A stretch of DNA of 64,000 nt from Xanthobacter autotrophicus (GCF_005871085.1 NZ_VAUP01000038.1:124001-188000); one strand, 5' to 3'. Counted from the stretch's first letter, positions 44,017-53,634 are shown. Notes: a model not told the origin generated them from the letters alone. Numbers and translations are program-made.

Positions 44017-44343
44017 TCAGGCCGGGTTTCCCGTTACCGTGGAGTCGGCCGGGGCGGCGGGGCCGCTGTGGCCTGCGGGCGTGGGATGGGTGTGGGCCAG
44101 AAGGGCGGCCTCCAGCCGCAGCACGCGGGCGGCGAGGGCTTCGCTCTCGGCGCGGGCGGCGGCGGCGAGGTCCTTCACGGCGTCGAACTCCTCGCGTTTC
44201 ACGAGGTCCATGTCGCGCAGGAAGCGCTCCATCTGGGCCTTCATGGCGGTCTCGGCCTCGCGGCGCACGCCCTGGGCGACCCCTGCGGCGTCGTTCACGA
44301 GACGCGCCATCTCGTCGAAAATGCGGCCGGTTGTCTGGGTCAT
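44017..44343 (-). CDS. UbiK-like (BMFP) accessory factor
   Basis: 108 residues from MTQTTGRIFDEMARLVNDAAG, then an amphipathic helix and a coiled coil: MERFLRDMDLVKREEFDAVK and LAARVLRLEAALLAH. The K-R-E-E-F-D segment is the hallmark of the BMFP/YqiC group that helps ubiquinone synthesis and binds membranes. The Pro/Ala-rich tail is not conserved. The start at 44343 is preferred over 44406. Divergent from lgt, its frequent neighbour in alphaproteobacteria. Confidence 0.8.
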   Translation of the reverse strand: MTQTTGRIFDEMARLVNDAAGVAQGVRREAETAMKAQMERFLRDMDLVKREEFDAVKDLAAAARAESEALAARVLRLEAALLAHTHPTPAGHSGPAAPADSTVTGNPA

Positions 44344-44816
44344 GAATGCCTCCTCGCGTGCGTCGCGCCTGGCGCTGAACATGGCGAGGTGAGCGCGCGC
44401 GTGCAAGTGCGGAGCAGGTCGGCGGGGTGGGTGCGCGGCGGCGCCGCACCCCGAAGCGGCAGCACCGCCGTCCTTTCGCGGCTTGCGACGCGTGGGTTCG
44501 GCCGCCGGCCTCGCCCTCGGGCCCGTGTCTCAGTTTTAAGAGCAGCGGCTTCGACCGGGCGCACCCGAGAACCCTCTCCCGCTTGCGGGGGAGGGCAGGG
44601 TGGGGGCAGGCCCTCTGCGCCATCCCTACCGCCGGTGTTCGATCCCGACGCCTCTGCCCCCTCCCCACCCCTCCCCCGCACGCGGGAGAGGGGGCAGGCT
44701 GGTGCGGGGATGGCGAGCAGGGGTCCCACCGCCCCACCGTTCGGGCCGGCTTGACGGCGCAGCCTCCGGCGCGGCACATGACGGCGCCCGCCGCGGTAGT
44801 GCATTCCGGGGATCAG
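44344..44816. other. intergenic region between ubiK-like gene and lgt
   Basis: 473 bases. Its right half is a copy of the dispersed palindromic repeat (44572-44695). The rest holds no gene; promoters for the two divergent genes must lie here, but none was recognised. Confidence 0.5.
44572..44695. repeat. mosaic palindromic repeat upstream of lgt
   Basis: CCCTCTCCCGCTTGCGGGGG at the left end mirrors CCCCCGCACGCGGGAGAGG at the right end. The best preserved copy in the window besides the one at 8743; both flank essential genes without interrupting them. Confidence 0.8.
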
Positions 44817-45635
44817 ATGCCGACCTTCGCCTTGCCTTTCCCGGCCATAGACCCGGTCCTGATCCAGCTCGGTCCGCTGGCCATTCGCTGGTATGCCCTT
44901 GCCTATATCGCCGGCCTCGTCCTCGGCTGGCTGCTGGCGCGGGTGCTGGTGGCGCGCCCTGCCTTGTGGGGCGGCACCTCGCCCATGACGCCGCAGGACC
45001 TCGACGACGCTTTGTTCTGGGCGACGCTGGGCGTCATCCTGGGCGGGCGGCTCGGCTATGTGCTGTTCTACAATCCGGCCTATTTCGCCGCGAACCCGCA
45101 GGACATCGTGGCGGTGTGGAAGGGCGGCATGTCCTTCCACGGCGGGCTCGCCGGCACGCTGGTGGCCCTTGTCCTGTTCGCCCGGTCGCGCGGCATCCGG
45201 GTCATGTCGCTGCTGGACGTGTCGGGCGTTGTGGCGCCGCTCGGCCTGTTCTTCGGCCGCCTCGCCAATTTCATCAATGGCGAGCTGTGGGGCCGGCTGG
45301 CCGACGTGCCGTGGGCCATCGTCTTCCCCCATGGCGGCCCGGTGCCGCGCCATCCCAGCCAGCTTTACGAGGCGGCGCTGGAAGGCATCGTGCTGTTCCT
45401 CATCATGCTGGTGGTGGTGCGCCTCGGCGGGCTGAAGCGGCCGGGGGTGGCGGCGGGCATTTTCGGCATCGGCTATGGCATCTCCCGCATCATCGGAGAA
45501 TTCTTCCGCGAGCCGGACGCGCAGCTCGGCTATCTCGCCTTCGGCACCACCATGGGCATGTGGCTGTCGGTGCCGCTGGTTGTCGCCGGTGCTGGCCTTC
45601 TTCTCTACGCCCTGAAGCGCAAGCCGGCCGCGTGA
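44817..45635 (+). CDS. lgt: prolipoprotein diacylglyceryl transferase
   Basis: 272 residues, seven membrane helices. Signature parts: IRWYALAYIAGLVLGW, GGRLGYVLFYN, GGMSFHGGLAGT (catalytic His), LGLFFGRLANFINGELWG and RHPSQLYEAALEGI. Lgt adds diacylglycerol to the lipobox cysteine of lipoproteins in the inner membrane. Start taken at MPTFALPFP (44817), preceded by GGGG at a good distance; an upstream ATG at 44778 is possible. The stop overlaps the GTG of the next gene. Confidence 0.95.
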   Translation: MPTFALPFPAIDPVLIQLGPLAIRWYALAYIAGLVLGWLLARVLVARPALWGGTSPMTPQDLDDALFWATLGVILGGRLGYVLFYNPAYFAANPQDIVAVWKGGMSFHGGLAGTLVALVLFARSRGIRVMSLLDVSGVVAPLGLFFGRLANFINGELWGRLADVPWAIVFPHGGPVPRHPSQLYEAALEGIVLFLIMLVVVRLGGLKRPGVAAGIFGIGYGISRIIGEFFREPDAQLGYLAFGTTMGMWLSVPLVVAGAGLLLYALKRKPAA

Positions 45636-46735
45636 CCACGCCCCTCGCTCAGGACATCGCCGCCCTCATTGCCGCCGAGGGGCCCATGCCCCTGAGCCGC
45701 TACATGGCGCTGTGTCTCGGCCATCCGCGCCACGGCTATTACATGACGCGCGATCCCCTCGGCACGCGGGGCGATTTTACCACCGCTCCCGAGATCAGCC
45801 AGATGTTCGGGGAATTGCTCGGCCTGTGGGCGGTGGCCCAGTGGCAGGCCATGGGATCGCCAGCCGCCTTCGCCCTGGTGGAGCTTGGCCCCGGCCGCGG
45901 CACCCTGATGGCCGACGCCCTGCGCGCGGCCCGGCTGGTGCCGGATTTCGGCGCGGCGGCGCGCATCCATCTGGTGGAGACGAGCCCGGTTCTGCGGGCG
46001 GCGCAGGCGCGCACCCTCGCCGCTTACGCGGACCATGTGGCCTGGCACGACCGCATGGAGGAGGTGCCGGCCGGCCCGGCGCTGGTGCTTGCCAACGAAT
46101 TCTTCGATGCCTTGCCCATCGACCAATATGTCTTCCGCTCTGGCCACTGGCATGAGCGGCGGGTGGGCCTCGATGACGAAGGCCGGCTCGTCCTCGGCCT
46201 TGATCCCGCCCCGTCGCGGGTCGCGCCCGCCTTCGCCGCCCTTCTGCCCCCACCCGCCGAGGGCGCGGTGCTGGAGCATCTGGAGAGCGGCCCGGCAAGG
46301 GTGCTTTCGGCGCGGCTGAACACCCAGGGCGGGGCGGCGCTGATCATCGATTACGGCCATGCCGGCGGCTATGGCGACACCTTCCAGGCGCTGGAACAGC
46401 ATCGCTTCGCCGATCCTTTGTCCGCGCCGGGGAACGCCGACCTCACCGCCCATGTGGATTTTGCGGCTCTCGCCCGCATCGGCCGCGAGGCGGGGCTGCG
46501 CGCCTTCGGGCCGCTGGAGCAGCGGGCGTTCCTCGCCCGCCTCGGCCTTGCCCAGCGTGCCGAGCGGCTGAAGCGCGATGCGCCGGCGGAGGTCCGAGCC
46601 AGCGTGGATGCCGCCGCGCGCCGGCTGGCGGGGGACGGGGCACGGGAGATGGGGCGTCTGTTCAAGGTGCTCGTCCTCGCCCATCCTGAAATCGGGCTGC
46701 CGCCCGCGTTCGATTCGACCGAGGAATGGGTGTGA
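45632..46735 (+). CDS. MidA/NDUFAF7-type SAM-dependent methyltransferase
   Basis: 367 residues, GTG start overlapping the lgt stop (GTGA). The NDUFAF7 family motifs are present: SRYMALCLGHPRHGYYM, GTRGDFTTAPEISQMFGE, VELGPGRGTLMADALR (SAM-binding loop) and LANEFFDALPIDQYV. The eukaryotic relative methylates an arginine of complex I; the bacterial role is probably similar but unproven. The order lgt, this gene, pgeF is conserved in alphaproteobacteria. Confidence 0.92.
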   Translation: MTTPLAQDIAALIAAEGPMPLSRYMALCLGHPRHGYYMTRDPLGTRGDFTTAPEISQMFGELLGLWAVAQWQAMGSPAAFALVELGPGRGTLMADALRAARLVPDFGAAARIHLVETSPVLRAAQARTLAAYADHVAWHDRMEEVPAGPALVLANEFFDALPIDQYVFRSGHWHERRVGLDDEGRLVLGLDPAPSRVAPAFAALLPPPAEGAVLEHLESGPARVLSARLNTQGGAALIIDYGHAGGYGDTFQALEQHRFADPLSAPGNADLTAHVDFAALARIGREAGLRAFGPLEQRAFLARLGLAQRAERLKRDAPAEVRASVDAAARRLAGDGAREMGRLFKVLVLAHPEIGLPPAFDSTEEWV

Positions 46736-46748
46736 TGAGGTTCGCGTC

Positions 46749-47516
46749 ATGAAGATCGAGGCCCCCTCGCTCAAGGCCCTGCCCGGCATCCGCCATGCCT
46801 TCTTCACCCGGCAGGGCGGGGTCTCGACCGGCCTTTATGCCAGCCTCAACGGCGGCATGGGCTCCAATGACGATCCGACTGCCGTGGCTCAGAACCGCGC
46901 CCGCATGGCGCAGGAGATCGGCATCGCGCCGGAAGCGCTTTTGGCCCTGTGGCAGGTGCATTCGGCCGATCCGGTTCTGGCCACCCAGCCCTGGACCCGC
47001 GAGGACGCCCCCAAGGCCGATGCCATCGTCACCACCACGGTGGGCCTCGGCGCGGCGGTGGCGGTGGCCGATTGCGGGCCGATCCTGTTCGCCGATCCCG
47101 ATGCCCGCGTGGTGGCCGCCGCCCATTCCGGCTGGAAGGGCGCAGTGTCCGGCATCATCGGAGCGACGGTGGCGCTGATGGAGCAGCAGGGCGCGAAGCG
47201 GGGCAACATCCGCACCGTCATCGGCCCGCTCATCCGCCAGCCCAGCTACGAGGTGGGGGAGGATTTCGTCGCCCGCCTGCTTTCCGAGGACAAAAGCTTC
47301 GCCCGCTTCTTCGCGCCGGCGGACCGGGCCCACCATGCCCTGTTCGACCTGCCGGGCTTCATCCGCCTGCGGCTGGAGCAGGCCGGCGTGGGCTTCATTG
47401 AGGATCTGGGCCTCGATACCTATGCGGACGAGGCGCGCTTCTTCTCCTATCGCCGCACCACCCACCGCAAGGAAGCCGATTACGGCCGGCTGATCGCCGC
47501 CATCACCTTGGCCTAA
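46749..47516 (+). CDS. pgeF: purine nucleoside phosphorylase PgeF/YfiH (laccase-domain) family
   Basis: 255 residues. The YfiH set of metal-binding residues is present: FFTRQGGVSTGLYASLN, WQVHSADP (His), VADCGPILFAD (Cys) and AAHSGWKGAVSGII (His). The end has FFSYRRTTHRKEADYGR. The family cleaves purine nucleosides and was earlier called polyphenol oxidase. The start at 46749 follows midA by 13 bases. Confidence 0.92.
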   Translation: MKIEAPSLKALPGIRHAFFTRQGGVSTGLYASLNGGMGSNDDPTAVAQNRARMAQEIGIAPEALLALWQVHSADPVLATQPWTREDAPKADAIVTTTVGLGAAVAVADCGPILFADPDARVVAAAHSGWKGAVSGIIGATVALMEQQGAKRGNIRTVIGPLIRQPSYEVGEDFVARLLSEDKSFARFFAPADRAHHALFDLPGFIRLRLEQAGVGFIEDLGLDTYADEARFFSYRRTTHRKEADYGRLIAAITLA

Positions 47517-47545
47517 CCCTCGCCTGAACCTGCCCGGACTGACGC

Positions 47546-48097
47546 ATGCGCTCCACCGATGCCGCCCTTCTCATCGTGCCCGGCTGGCAGGGCTCCGGCC
47601 CCGATCACTGGCAGAGCCGGTGGGAGCGCAGCCTCTCCACCGCCCGCCGGGTGCAGCAAGCGGATTGGGACCGGCCCGACCGGGAGGACTGGCCGCGCCG
47701 CCTCGTGGCGGCGGTGGTGGCGGCGGACAAGCCGGTGGTGGTGGTCGCCCACTCCCTCGGCGTGCCGACCCTGCTCCATGCCGCGCCGCTTCTGCCGGAA
47801 GGGAAGGTGAAGGGCGCCTTCCTGGTCGCGCCTCCCGATCTTGATGTGCCCGAACTCGACCCGATGGTGGCGAACTTCGGCCCCATGCCGACGGCGCCGC
47901 TGCCGTTTCCCTCCGTGCTGGTGGCGAGCCGCACGGACCCCTATTGCAGCTACGCGCGGGCGGAGGGCTTCGCCCTCGACTGGGGCGCAGCCATCGTGGA
48001 TGCGGGGGACGCCGGCCATATCAATGCGGATGCCGGCTACGGGCCGTGGCCGGAAGGGTCCATGCGCCTCCTTGGCCTGCTCCAGTCGCTGAAGTGA
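47546..48097 (+). CDS. RBBP9/YdeN-family serine hydrolase
   Basis: 183 residues, a small alpha/beta-hydrolase: LLIVPGWQGSGPDHWQSRWE at the N-terminus, nucleophile in VVAHSLGVPTLL (Ser70), acid in VLVASRTDPYC and base in DAGHINADAGYG. The family is of unknown physiological substrate. It follows pgeF after 29 bases and may be cotranscribed. Confidence 0.9.
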   Translation: MRSTDAALLIVPGWQGSGPDHWQSRWERSLSTARRVQQADWDRPDREDWPRRLVAAVVAADKPVVVVAHSLGVPTLLHAAPLLPEGKVKGAFLVAPPDLDVPELDPMVANFGPMPTAPLPFPSVLVASRTDPYCSYARAEGFALDWGAAIVDAGDAGHINADAGYGPWPEGSMRLLGLLQSLK

Positions 48098-48284
48098 GCG
48101 CGGGGCGGTATCTTTACCAAAGCTTAGAACTTTTTCCGCGCCGCCAACCGGCCGGCCGGAGGGGCGCCTTCCCTTGAGTTTGCTCGGTTTCACAGCCGTG
48201 TTAACCGCGTCTTAACCGTTTTTCTGGACCCGGCCTCCGTTTCCCGCTACGCCTTCGGTGACGAGACAAGCGCCGGGAGCCACC

Positions 48285-48965
48285 ATGCGGGGATACGAGG
48301 CAGAAGCCGTTCCGGAGGTGCGCGCGCACCGGCCGTTCGTCTTTTCCGCCAGCCGGACCCGGACCCTGGCGCGCATCGCCGGCCTCTCCCTGTGCATCGC
48401 GCTCGGCGCCTGCCAGACCGATGGCTCCGGCATGGCCTCCTCAGGCAATCGCGCCCTCGCCTTCGACACCATTGACGGCCCGCCCCCCGCCACCTTCGAC
48501 AAGCTGGTGGGCCAGCTCACCAGCGAGGCGCAGGACCGCAAGGTGACCGTGGTCTCGCGCAGCACCAGCGCGACCTACCGGGTGAAGGGCTACCTTGCCC
48601 TGCACGTGGACAAGGGCAAGGCCTCCGTCTCCTACGCCTGGGATGTCTACGACCAGAACCAGACCCGCGTCGCCCGCGTCGCCGGCGAGGAGCCGGCCGG
48701 CAGGGTGAAGGGCGGCCTCGCCAATGGCTGGGCGGCCTGCGACGATGCGGTGCTCTCCCGCGTGGCCAACCGCTCCATGGCGAGCCTGGCCGAGACCCTC
48801 GGGGTCGGCGGCACCCCGCAGCCGGCGTCGGAACCGGCCACGGCGACCGCGGCATCCGCTCCGGCCGAGTCTCCCGCCGCCGAGCCGGCGCCGGGCGAGC
48901 CTGCGGGCGTGCCCGTCGCGGCTTTCTCTGCGCCCTCCGCAGCCCTGGCATACGCGGGCAACTGA
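48285..48965 (+). CDS. putative lipoprotein
   Basis: 226 residues, with GGGAG just ahead of the ATG. A long basic n-region precedes a hydrophobic helix ending in the lipobox ALGAC (Cys43). The mature domain (about 44-165) contains DTIDGPPPATFDKLVGQL and YLALHVDKGKASVSYAWDVYD; the remainder is Ala/Pro/Glu low complexity. I do not recognise a family beyond a general lipoprotein design. It is flanked by unrelated genes on the same strand. Confidence 0.7.
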   Translation: MRGYEAEAVPEVRAHRPFVFSASRTRTLARIAGLSLCIALGACQTDGSGMASSGNRALAFDTIDGPPPATFDKLVGQLTSEAQDRKVTVVSRSTSATYRVKGYLALHVDKGKASVSYAWDVYDQNQTRVARVAGEEPAGRVKGGLANGWAACDDAVLSRVANRSMASLAETLGVGGTPQPASEPATATAASAPAESPAAEPAPGEPAGVPVAAFSAPSAALAYAGN

Positions 48966-49200
48966 CGGCGGCGGCAGGGGACGGCCACAACGCCGGAAAT
49001 CCTGTTCCACCAAGGCTGTGCCGGCCTGACCCAGCCTTCACACGGCGTTTTCCCGCCGATCCGGCAGGACGCGAGCGTGTTCGCCGATGCCTTGGGGCCT
49101 TTACAAGATTGTGACGGCCCGCCTATCAGAACGCCTCAAGCTTTCGATCAGCTCCCGGCGCGGCCGGGGCGGAGCGACCATGTCAGCGGAGAACGGATCC

Positions 49201-50133
49201 ATGAAGCTCGTCGCGGGCAACTCAAACCGCGCGCTCGCTGAAGCCATCGCCGCTTATCTCGCCACCCCGCTGACCAAAGCGGTGGTGCGGCGCTTCGCGG
49301 ACATGGAGATCTTCGTCGAGATCCAGGAGAACGTGCGCGGGCAGGATGTGTTCGTGGTGCAGTCCACGGCCTTCCCCGCGAACGACCACCTCATGGAACT
49401 GCTCATCATCATCGATGCGCTGCGCCGGGCCTCGTCCAAGCGCATCACGGCGGTGCTGCCCTATTTCGGCTACGCCCGGCAGGACCGCAAGCCCGGCCCG
49501 CGCACGCCCATCTCCGCCAAGCTGGTGGCCAACCTCATCACCCATGCTGGCGCCGACCGGGTGATGACGCTGGACCTGCATGCCGGTCAGATCCAGGGCT
49601 TCTTCGACATCCCCACCGACAATCTCTATTCGGCCCCGGTGATGGTGCGCGACATCAAGGAACGGTTCGACCTCTCCAACGTCATGGTGGTGTCGCCGGA
49701 CGTGGGCGGCGTGGTCCGCGCCCGCGCGCTGGCCAAGCGCATCGACGCCCAGCTCGCCATCGTCGACAAGCGCCGCGAGCGCCCCGGCGAGAGCGAGGTG
49801 ATGAACGTCATCGGCAACGTGGAAGGCCGCTCCTGCATCCTGGTGGACGACATCGTCGATTCGGGCGGCACGCTGGTGAACGCGGCCGAGGCCCTGCTGG
49901 CCCGTGGCGCCAAGGAAGTGCACGCCTATATCACCCACGGCGTGCTGTCGGGCGGGGCGGTGGCGCGCATCACCGCATCCAAGCTCAAGGAACTGGTGAT
50001 CACCGATTCGATCCAGCCCACCGAGGCGGTGCGCGTGGCCCGCAACATCCGCGTGCTGTCCATTGCCACCCTCATCGGCGAGGCCATCGCCCGCACGGCG
50101 CACGAGGAATCGGTGTCCAGCCTGTTCGACTGA
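49201..50133 (+). CDS. prs: ribose-phosphate pyrophosphokinase
   Basis: 310 residues from [17 protein letters not shown], the usual Prs start; MSAENGS at 49180 with a better-placed GGAG is an alternative that adds seven residues. Motifs: [36 protein letters not shown] and the PRPP loop [18 protein letters not shown]. It makes PRPP for nucleotide, His and Trp synthesis. Confidence 0.96.
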   Translation: MKLVAGNSNRALAEAIAAYLATPLTKAVVRRFADMEIFVEIQENVRGQDVFVVQSTAFPANDHLMELLIIIDALRRASSKRITAVLPYFGYARQDRKPGPRTPISAKLVANLITHAGADRVMTLDLHAGQIQGFFDIPTDNLYSAPVMVRDIKERFDLSNVMVVSPDVGGVVRARALAKRIDAQLAIVDKRRERPGESEVMNVIGNVEGRSCILVDDIVDSGGTLVNAAEALLARGAKEVHAYITHGVLSGGAVARITASKLKELVITDSIQPTEAVRVARNIRVLSIATLIGEAIARTAHEESVSSLFD

Positions 50134-50187
50134 CCATTTGGTCGATTGTTACGAGGGCGGGCTCGGGTCCCATTGGGACGAGTCCGC

Positions 50188-51012
50188 CTATCGATCGGCT
50201 TGCGATGCCGTTCGCTCGGCACGGGCCCGGGCGTCCATCCCATTGCCCTCGGTCTCGCCTTCCACCTCGCCACGGCGCTGAAGCCATAGCATCAGCAGCC
50301 AGCAGGAGCAGGCCCAGGCCGCGCCCAGGGCCCAGCCGCCCAGCACGTCGGTGGGCCAATGCACGCCGAGATAGATGCGGCTGATGCCGACGATGACGGT
50401 GAGCGCCGCCGCCGAGCCCAGGAAGAATACCTTCACCCGCGTCCGCGCCTGGGTGCGTGCCAGAAGCGCCCCCAGGGTCAGATAGACCACCGCCGAGAGC
50501 ATGGCGTGGCCGGAGGGAAAACTCTGGCTGTAGACCGCCATGCCGTGGGGCACGAGGTCGGGGCGGGGCCGATCGAACCCCCATTTCAGGATCTGCGACA
50601 AGGCGGTGCCGCCCGCCACCGACAGCAGGACCAGCCAAGCCGCATGGCGTTTGCGCGTCATGGTCAGGAATACGGCCACCAGGATGGTGAGCAGGGTGAG
50701 CACGCTGGTTCCGCCCAGGGCGGTGAAGTCCCGCATGGCCTCCTCCAGCCACGGCGGCCCGATGGGATCGGACGGGTCGGCTGGATTGCGCAGGGCGAGG
50801 AGGATGCCGCGATCGAGCCCGCCGGTGGCGCCCTCCATCACCTCGTCGGCCACTTCGATGAAGACGTAGAAGGCGATGGCGACGAAGCCGAGCACGGCCA
50901 GGGTCGCCCGCTCCATGCCGCTCACCGAGGCCAGCATGGGCCCGATGACCGGCACGGCTTCGAGACGGCGCAGGCCGGCGAGGAGGAAGGATTTTCTGGG
51001 GTGCGCGCTCAC
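50188..51012 (-). CDS. PAP2-family membrane phosphatase
   Basis: About 274 residues with six helices. The three phosphatase motifs are complete: KWGFDRPRPD, SFPSGHAML and SRIYLGVHWPTDVLGG. Substrates of the family are lipid phosphates such as undecaprenyl pyrophosphate or phosphatidic acid. No ATG is available at the start; a GTG at 51012 (VSAHPRKS) or a TTG at 51018 are the options. The N-terminus before helix 1 is basic. Confidence 0.88.
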   Translation of the reverse strand: MSAHPRKSFLLAGLRRLEAVPVIGPMLASVSGMERATLAVLGFVAIAFYVFIEVADEVMEGATGGLDRGILLALRNPADPSDPIGPPWLEEAMRDFTALGGTSVLTLLTILVAVFLTMTRKRHAAWLVLLSVAGGTALSQILKWGFDRPRPDLVPHGMAVYSQSFPSGHAMLSAVVYLTLGALLARTQARTRVKVFFLGSAAALTVIVGISRIYLGVHWPTDVLGGWALGAAWACSCWLLMLWLQRRGEVEGETEGNGMDARARAERTASQADR

Positions 51013-51148
51013 GCGCAAGGTGTGGCGCGCTTCGGCTGGAGCGTCAACACCTTGTGGTAAGGGATGACGTTTGCGTGACGCTCCGGTCGCGCCGTGGGGC
51101 AGGGCTCAAGGCGTGCTCTCCCCCGGCGTAACCTGCCCCTGCGAAAGC

Positions 51149-51177
51149 AAAAGGGCGCCGCGCAAGCGACGCCCTTT
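51149..51177 (-). terminator. intrinsic terminator after ilvE
   Basis: On the minus strand AAAGGGCG-T-CGC pairs with GCG-G-CGCCCTTT around loop TTGC, ending in TTTT, 25 bases beyond the ilvE stop. It closes the ilvE transcript. Confidence 0.75.
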
Positions 51178-51201
51178 CCTCATGCCTGCCCGATAGCGGC
51201 C

Positions 51202-52095
51202 TCAGGCGGCCTGCTGCTTCGGGCGCACCTCGGCGGTGTAGGAGTCCATCAGCTGATGGGTGATTCCCGAGGGAGCGAAGTGCCAGTCGGCGATGGAGCC
51301 CACTGGCGTCACCTCGGCCGCGGTGCCGGTGATGAAGCATTCGGTGAAGGAGGAAAGCTCCTCCGGCTTGATGTGGCGCTCCACCACCTCGATGCCGTGG
51401 CGGCGGGCGATGTCGATCACCGTGCGGCGGGTGAGGCCGTCCAGGAAGCAGTCCGGGGTCGGCGTGTGGATAACGCCGTCCTTCACGAAGAAGATGTTGG
51501 CGCCGGTGCACTCGGCCACATAGCCGCGATAGTCGAGCATCAGCGCGTCGGCGAAGCCGCGGCGCTCGGCCCGGTGCTTGGAGATGGTGCAGATCATGTA
51601 GAGACCGGCCGCCTTCGCCTTGCAGGGGATGGTGGCGGGATCAGGCCGCCGCCATTCCGAGAGGTCGAGCCGTAGGCCCTTCAGGCGCTGCTCGGGGTCG
51701 AAATAGCTCGGCCATTCCCACACGCCGATGGCGAGGTGGATGGTATTCTTCTGGGCGGCGACGCCCATCATCTCGCTGCCGCGCCAAGCCACGGGGCGGA
51801 TATAGGCATCCACGAGATTGTTCTTTTCCAGCGTGGCCTTCTTGGCCGCGTCAATCTCGCCGATGGTGTAGGGGATGGTGAAATCCAGCATCTCGGCGGA
51901 CAGGCGCAGGCGCTCGGAATGCTCTGCGCTCTTGAAGATCGTGCCGCCGTAGGCGCGCTCGCCCTCGAACACGGTGCTGCCGTAGTGAAGGCCATGGGAC
52001 AGCACATGCAGCTTGGCATCGGCCCACGGCACGAACACGCCGTCGTACCAGATCCAGCCGTCACGTTGGTCGAAGGGGACACCCTGCGCGCTCAT
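51202..52095 (-). CDS. ilvE: branched-chain amino acid aminotransferase
   Basis: 297 residues from MSAQGVPFDQ. Fold-type IV PLP enzyme: VLSHGLHYGSTVFEGERAY, the PLP lysine near residue 161 in PCKAKAAGLYM, then GYVAECTGANIFFV and FFITG-type FITGTAAEVTPV. It makes Val, Leu and Ile from their keto acids. It is divergent from a MarR-family gene, and a long inverted repeat lies between them; the ilvE / MarR / regulator order recurs in alphaproteobacteria. Confidence 0.94.
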   Translation of the reverse strand: MSAQGVPFDQRDGWIWYDGVFVPWADAKLHVLSHGLHYGSTVFEGERAYGGTIFKSAEHSERLRLSAEMLDFTIPYTIGEIDAAKKATLEKNNLVDAYIRPVAWRGSEMMGVAAQKNTIHLAIGVWEWPSYFDPEQRLKGLRLDLSEWRRPDPATIPCKAKAAGLYMICTISKHRAERRGFADALMLDYRGYVAECTGANIFFVKDGVIHTPTPDCFLDGLTRRTVIDIARRHGIEVVERHIKPEELSSFTECFITGTAAEVTPVGSIADWHFAPSGITHQLMDSYTAEVRPKQQAA

Positions 52096-52216
52096 GATCT
52101 CGAACTCCTTTTTTCGACCGCGTCGTCCGCGCGGCTTCTCCCCAGGAGCGTCCACCGTGGCTTTCCAGCGATGCCGCATGGGGATATCTTTACGCCTGCT
52201 CAGGAAGCCGGCAAAG

Positions 52217-52268
52217 CCACGAAATGATCGAACCTTGTATAGAGGGTGGACGACCGATCATTTCGTGG
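52217..52268. promoter_or_regulatory. 14-base inverted repeat between ilvE and the MarR gene
   Basis: CCACGAAATGATCG (52217-52230) and CGATCATTTCGTGG (52255-52268) are perfect complements separated by 24 bases. Placed 41 bases before the MarR start and about 120 bases before ilvE, it is the obvious operator candidate for the MarR protein controlling itself and possibly ilvE. Confidence 0.65.
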
Positions 52269-52308
52269 AACTGGCTCCTGAAGTAACGATCAGAACGAAA
52301 AAGTCAAC

Positions 52309-52860
52309 ATGGCTGACATAAATTCTCTCCTGGACCCCGCGCCTCTTCCCGCTCCCGCGGTGGTCGAGGACACGGCGGCCGCCTTGCCGCTGGTCGATTT
52401 CATCGAGCTTTTGTTCTTCGCCTACAGGGACTTCGTGGCCGATCCGGACCAGATCCTGGCGCCCATCGGCTTCGGCCGGGCGCATCATCGTGTTGTCCAT
52501 TTCGTGAACCGGCACCCCGGCATGCGGGTGACAGACCTGCTCGACATCCTGCGCATCACCAAGCAGAGCCTGGGCCGGGTGCTGCGCGAACTGGTGGACG
52601 AAGGCTTCGTGGAAAGCCGGGCGGGATCCTCGGACCGCCGCCAGCGCCTGCTGTTTCCCACCGCGAAGGGCGAGGCGCTGGCGCGCCAGTTCGTTGGCCT
52701 GCAGAGCCGGCGCATGGCCACGGCGCTGGAGGCGAGCGGCCCGGACGGCCGGGAGGCGGTGCAGCGCTTTCTTCTCGCCATGATCGACCCGGAGGATCGC
52801 GCCGCGGTGGAGCGCCTCATCGAGCGCGCCGACCGCGCGGCCCGGGCCCGCCCGGCGTGA
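52309..52860 (+). CDS. MarR-family transcriptional regulator (PetP-like)
   Basis: 183 residues. The winged helix covers GFGRAHHRVVHFVNRHPGM, VTDLLDILRITKQSLGRVL and VESRAGSSDRRQRLLFPTAKG. A MarR gene directly before an OmpR-type response regulator matches the petP-petR pair described in Rhodobacter; that link is by context and family knowledge. It is divergent from ilvE with a perfect inverted repeat in between. Sixty bases separate it from the response regulator. Confidence 0.85.
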   Translation: MADINSLLDPAPLPAPAVVEDTAAALPLVDFIELLFFAYRDFVADPDQILAPIGFGRAHHRVVHFVNRHPGMRVTDLLDILRITKQSLGRVLRELVDEGFVESRAGSSDRRQRLLFPTAKGEALARQFVGLQSRRMATALEASGPDGREAVQRFLLAMIDPEDRAAVERLIERADRAARARPA

Positions 52861-52920
52861 CCGCGTCGGGCGTGACCTCGACCGTGACATTGAGTTGGAC
52901 CGTGACCTGCGAGCGCCCCC

Positions 52921-53634
52921 ATGTCTGATGCCGCCGCCGCGCCCGTGCCCGTCGCCGATGACGCGCCGCATCTTCTTGTGGTGGACGACGACAACCGCAT
53001 CCGCACCCTCTTGTCGCGCTTCCTCACCGAGCACGGCTACCGCGTGACCACCGCCGCCAATGCCGCCGAGGCGCGCAGCCGGCTGGACGGCCTCGCCTTC
53101 GACCTCCTGGTGCTCGACGTGATGATGCCGGGGGAGAGCGGGCTCGACCTTGCCCGCGACCTGCGGCGCTCGTCCGCCGTGCCTATCCTGATGCTGACCG
53201 CCCGCTCGGAAACTTCCGACCGCATCACCGGCCTGGAAGCGGGCGTGGACGATTACCTCGCCAAGCCGTTCGAGCCGCGCGAGCTTCTGCTGCGCATCGG
53301 CTCCATCCTGAAGCGGGCGCTGCCGCCGGCGCAGAAGGCCATCGAGAGCGTGCGCTTCGGCGAGTTCGCCTTTCATCTGGAGCGGGGCGAACTGACCCGT
53401 AATACCGAGATCGTCCGCATCACCGAGCGCGAGCGCGACATGCTGCGGGCCTTGGCCGAGGCCCCGGGCGAGACCGTGCCGCGCCTGGCTCTCGCCGGCG
53501 GCGGGGCGGCGAGCGAGCGCGCCGTGGACGTGCAGGTGAACCGCCTGCGCCGCAAGCTGGAGCGCGATCCCGCCAATCCGGTGTTCCTGCAGACGGTGCG
53601 CGGCATCGGCTATCGCCTGGTGGTGACGCCTTGA
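52921..53634 (+). CDS. OmpR-family response regulator (PetR-like)
   Basis: 237 residues. Receiver: LLVVDDDNRIR, phosphoacceptor Asp66 in LLVLDVMMPGESG, MLTARSETSDRI and DYLAKPFEPREL. The C-terminal winged helix has TERERDMLRALAEAPGETV and DVQVNRLRRKLERDPANP. It pairs with the sensor kinase gene that overlaps its stop, and with the MarR gene before it forms a PetPR-like set. Confidence 0.92.
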   Translation: MSDAAAAPVPVADDAPHLLVVDDDNRIRTLLSRFLTEHGYRVTTAANAAEARSRLDGLAFDLLVLDVMMPGESGLDLARDLRRSSAVPILMLTARSETSDRITGLEAGVDDYLAKPFEPRELLLRIGSILKRALPPAQKAIESVRFGEFAFHLERGELTRNTEIVRITERERDMLRALAEAPGETVPRLALAGGGAASERAVDVQVNRLRRKLERDPANPVFLQTVRGIGYRLVVTP

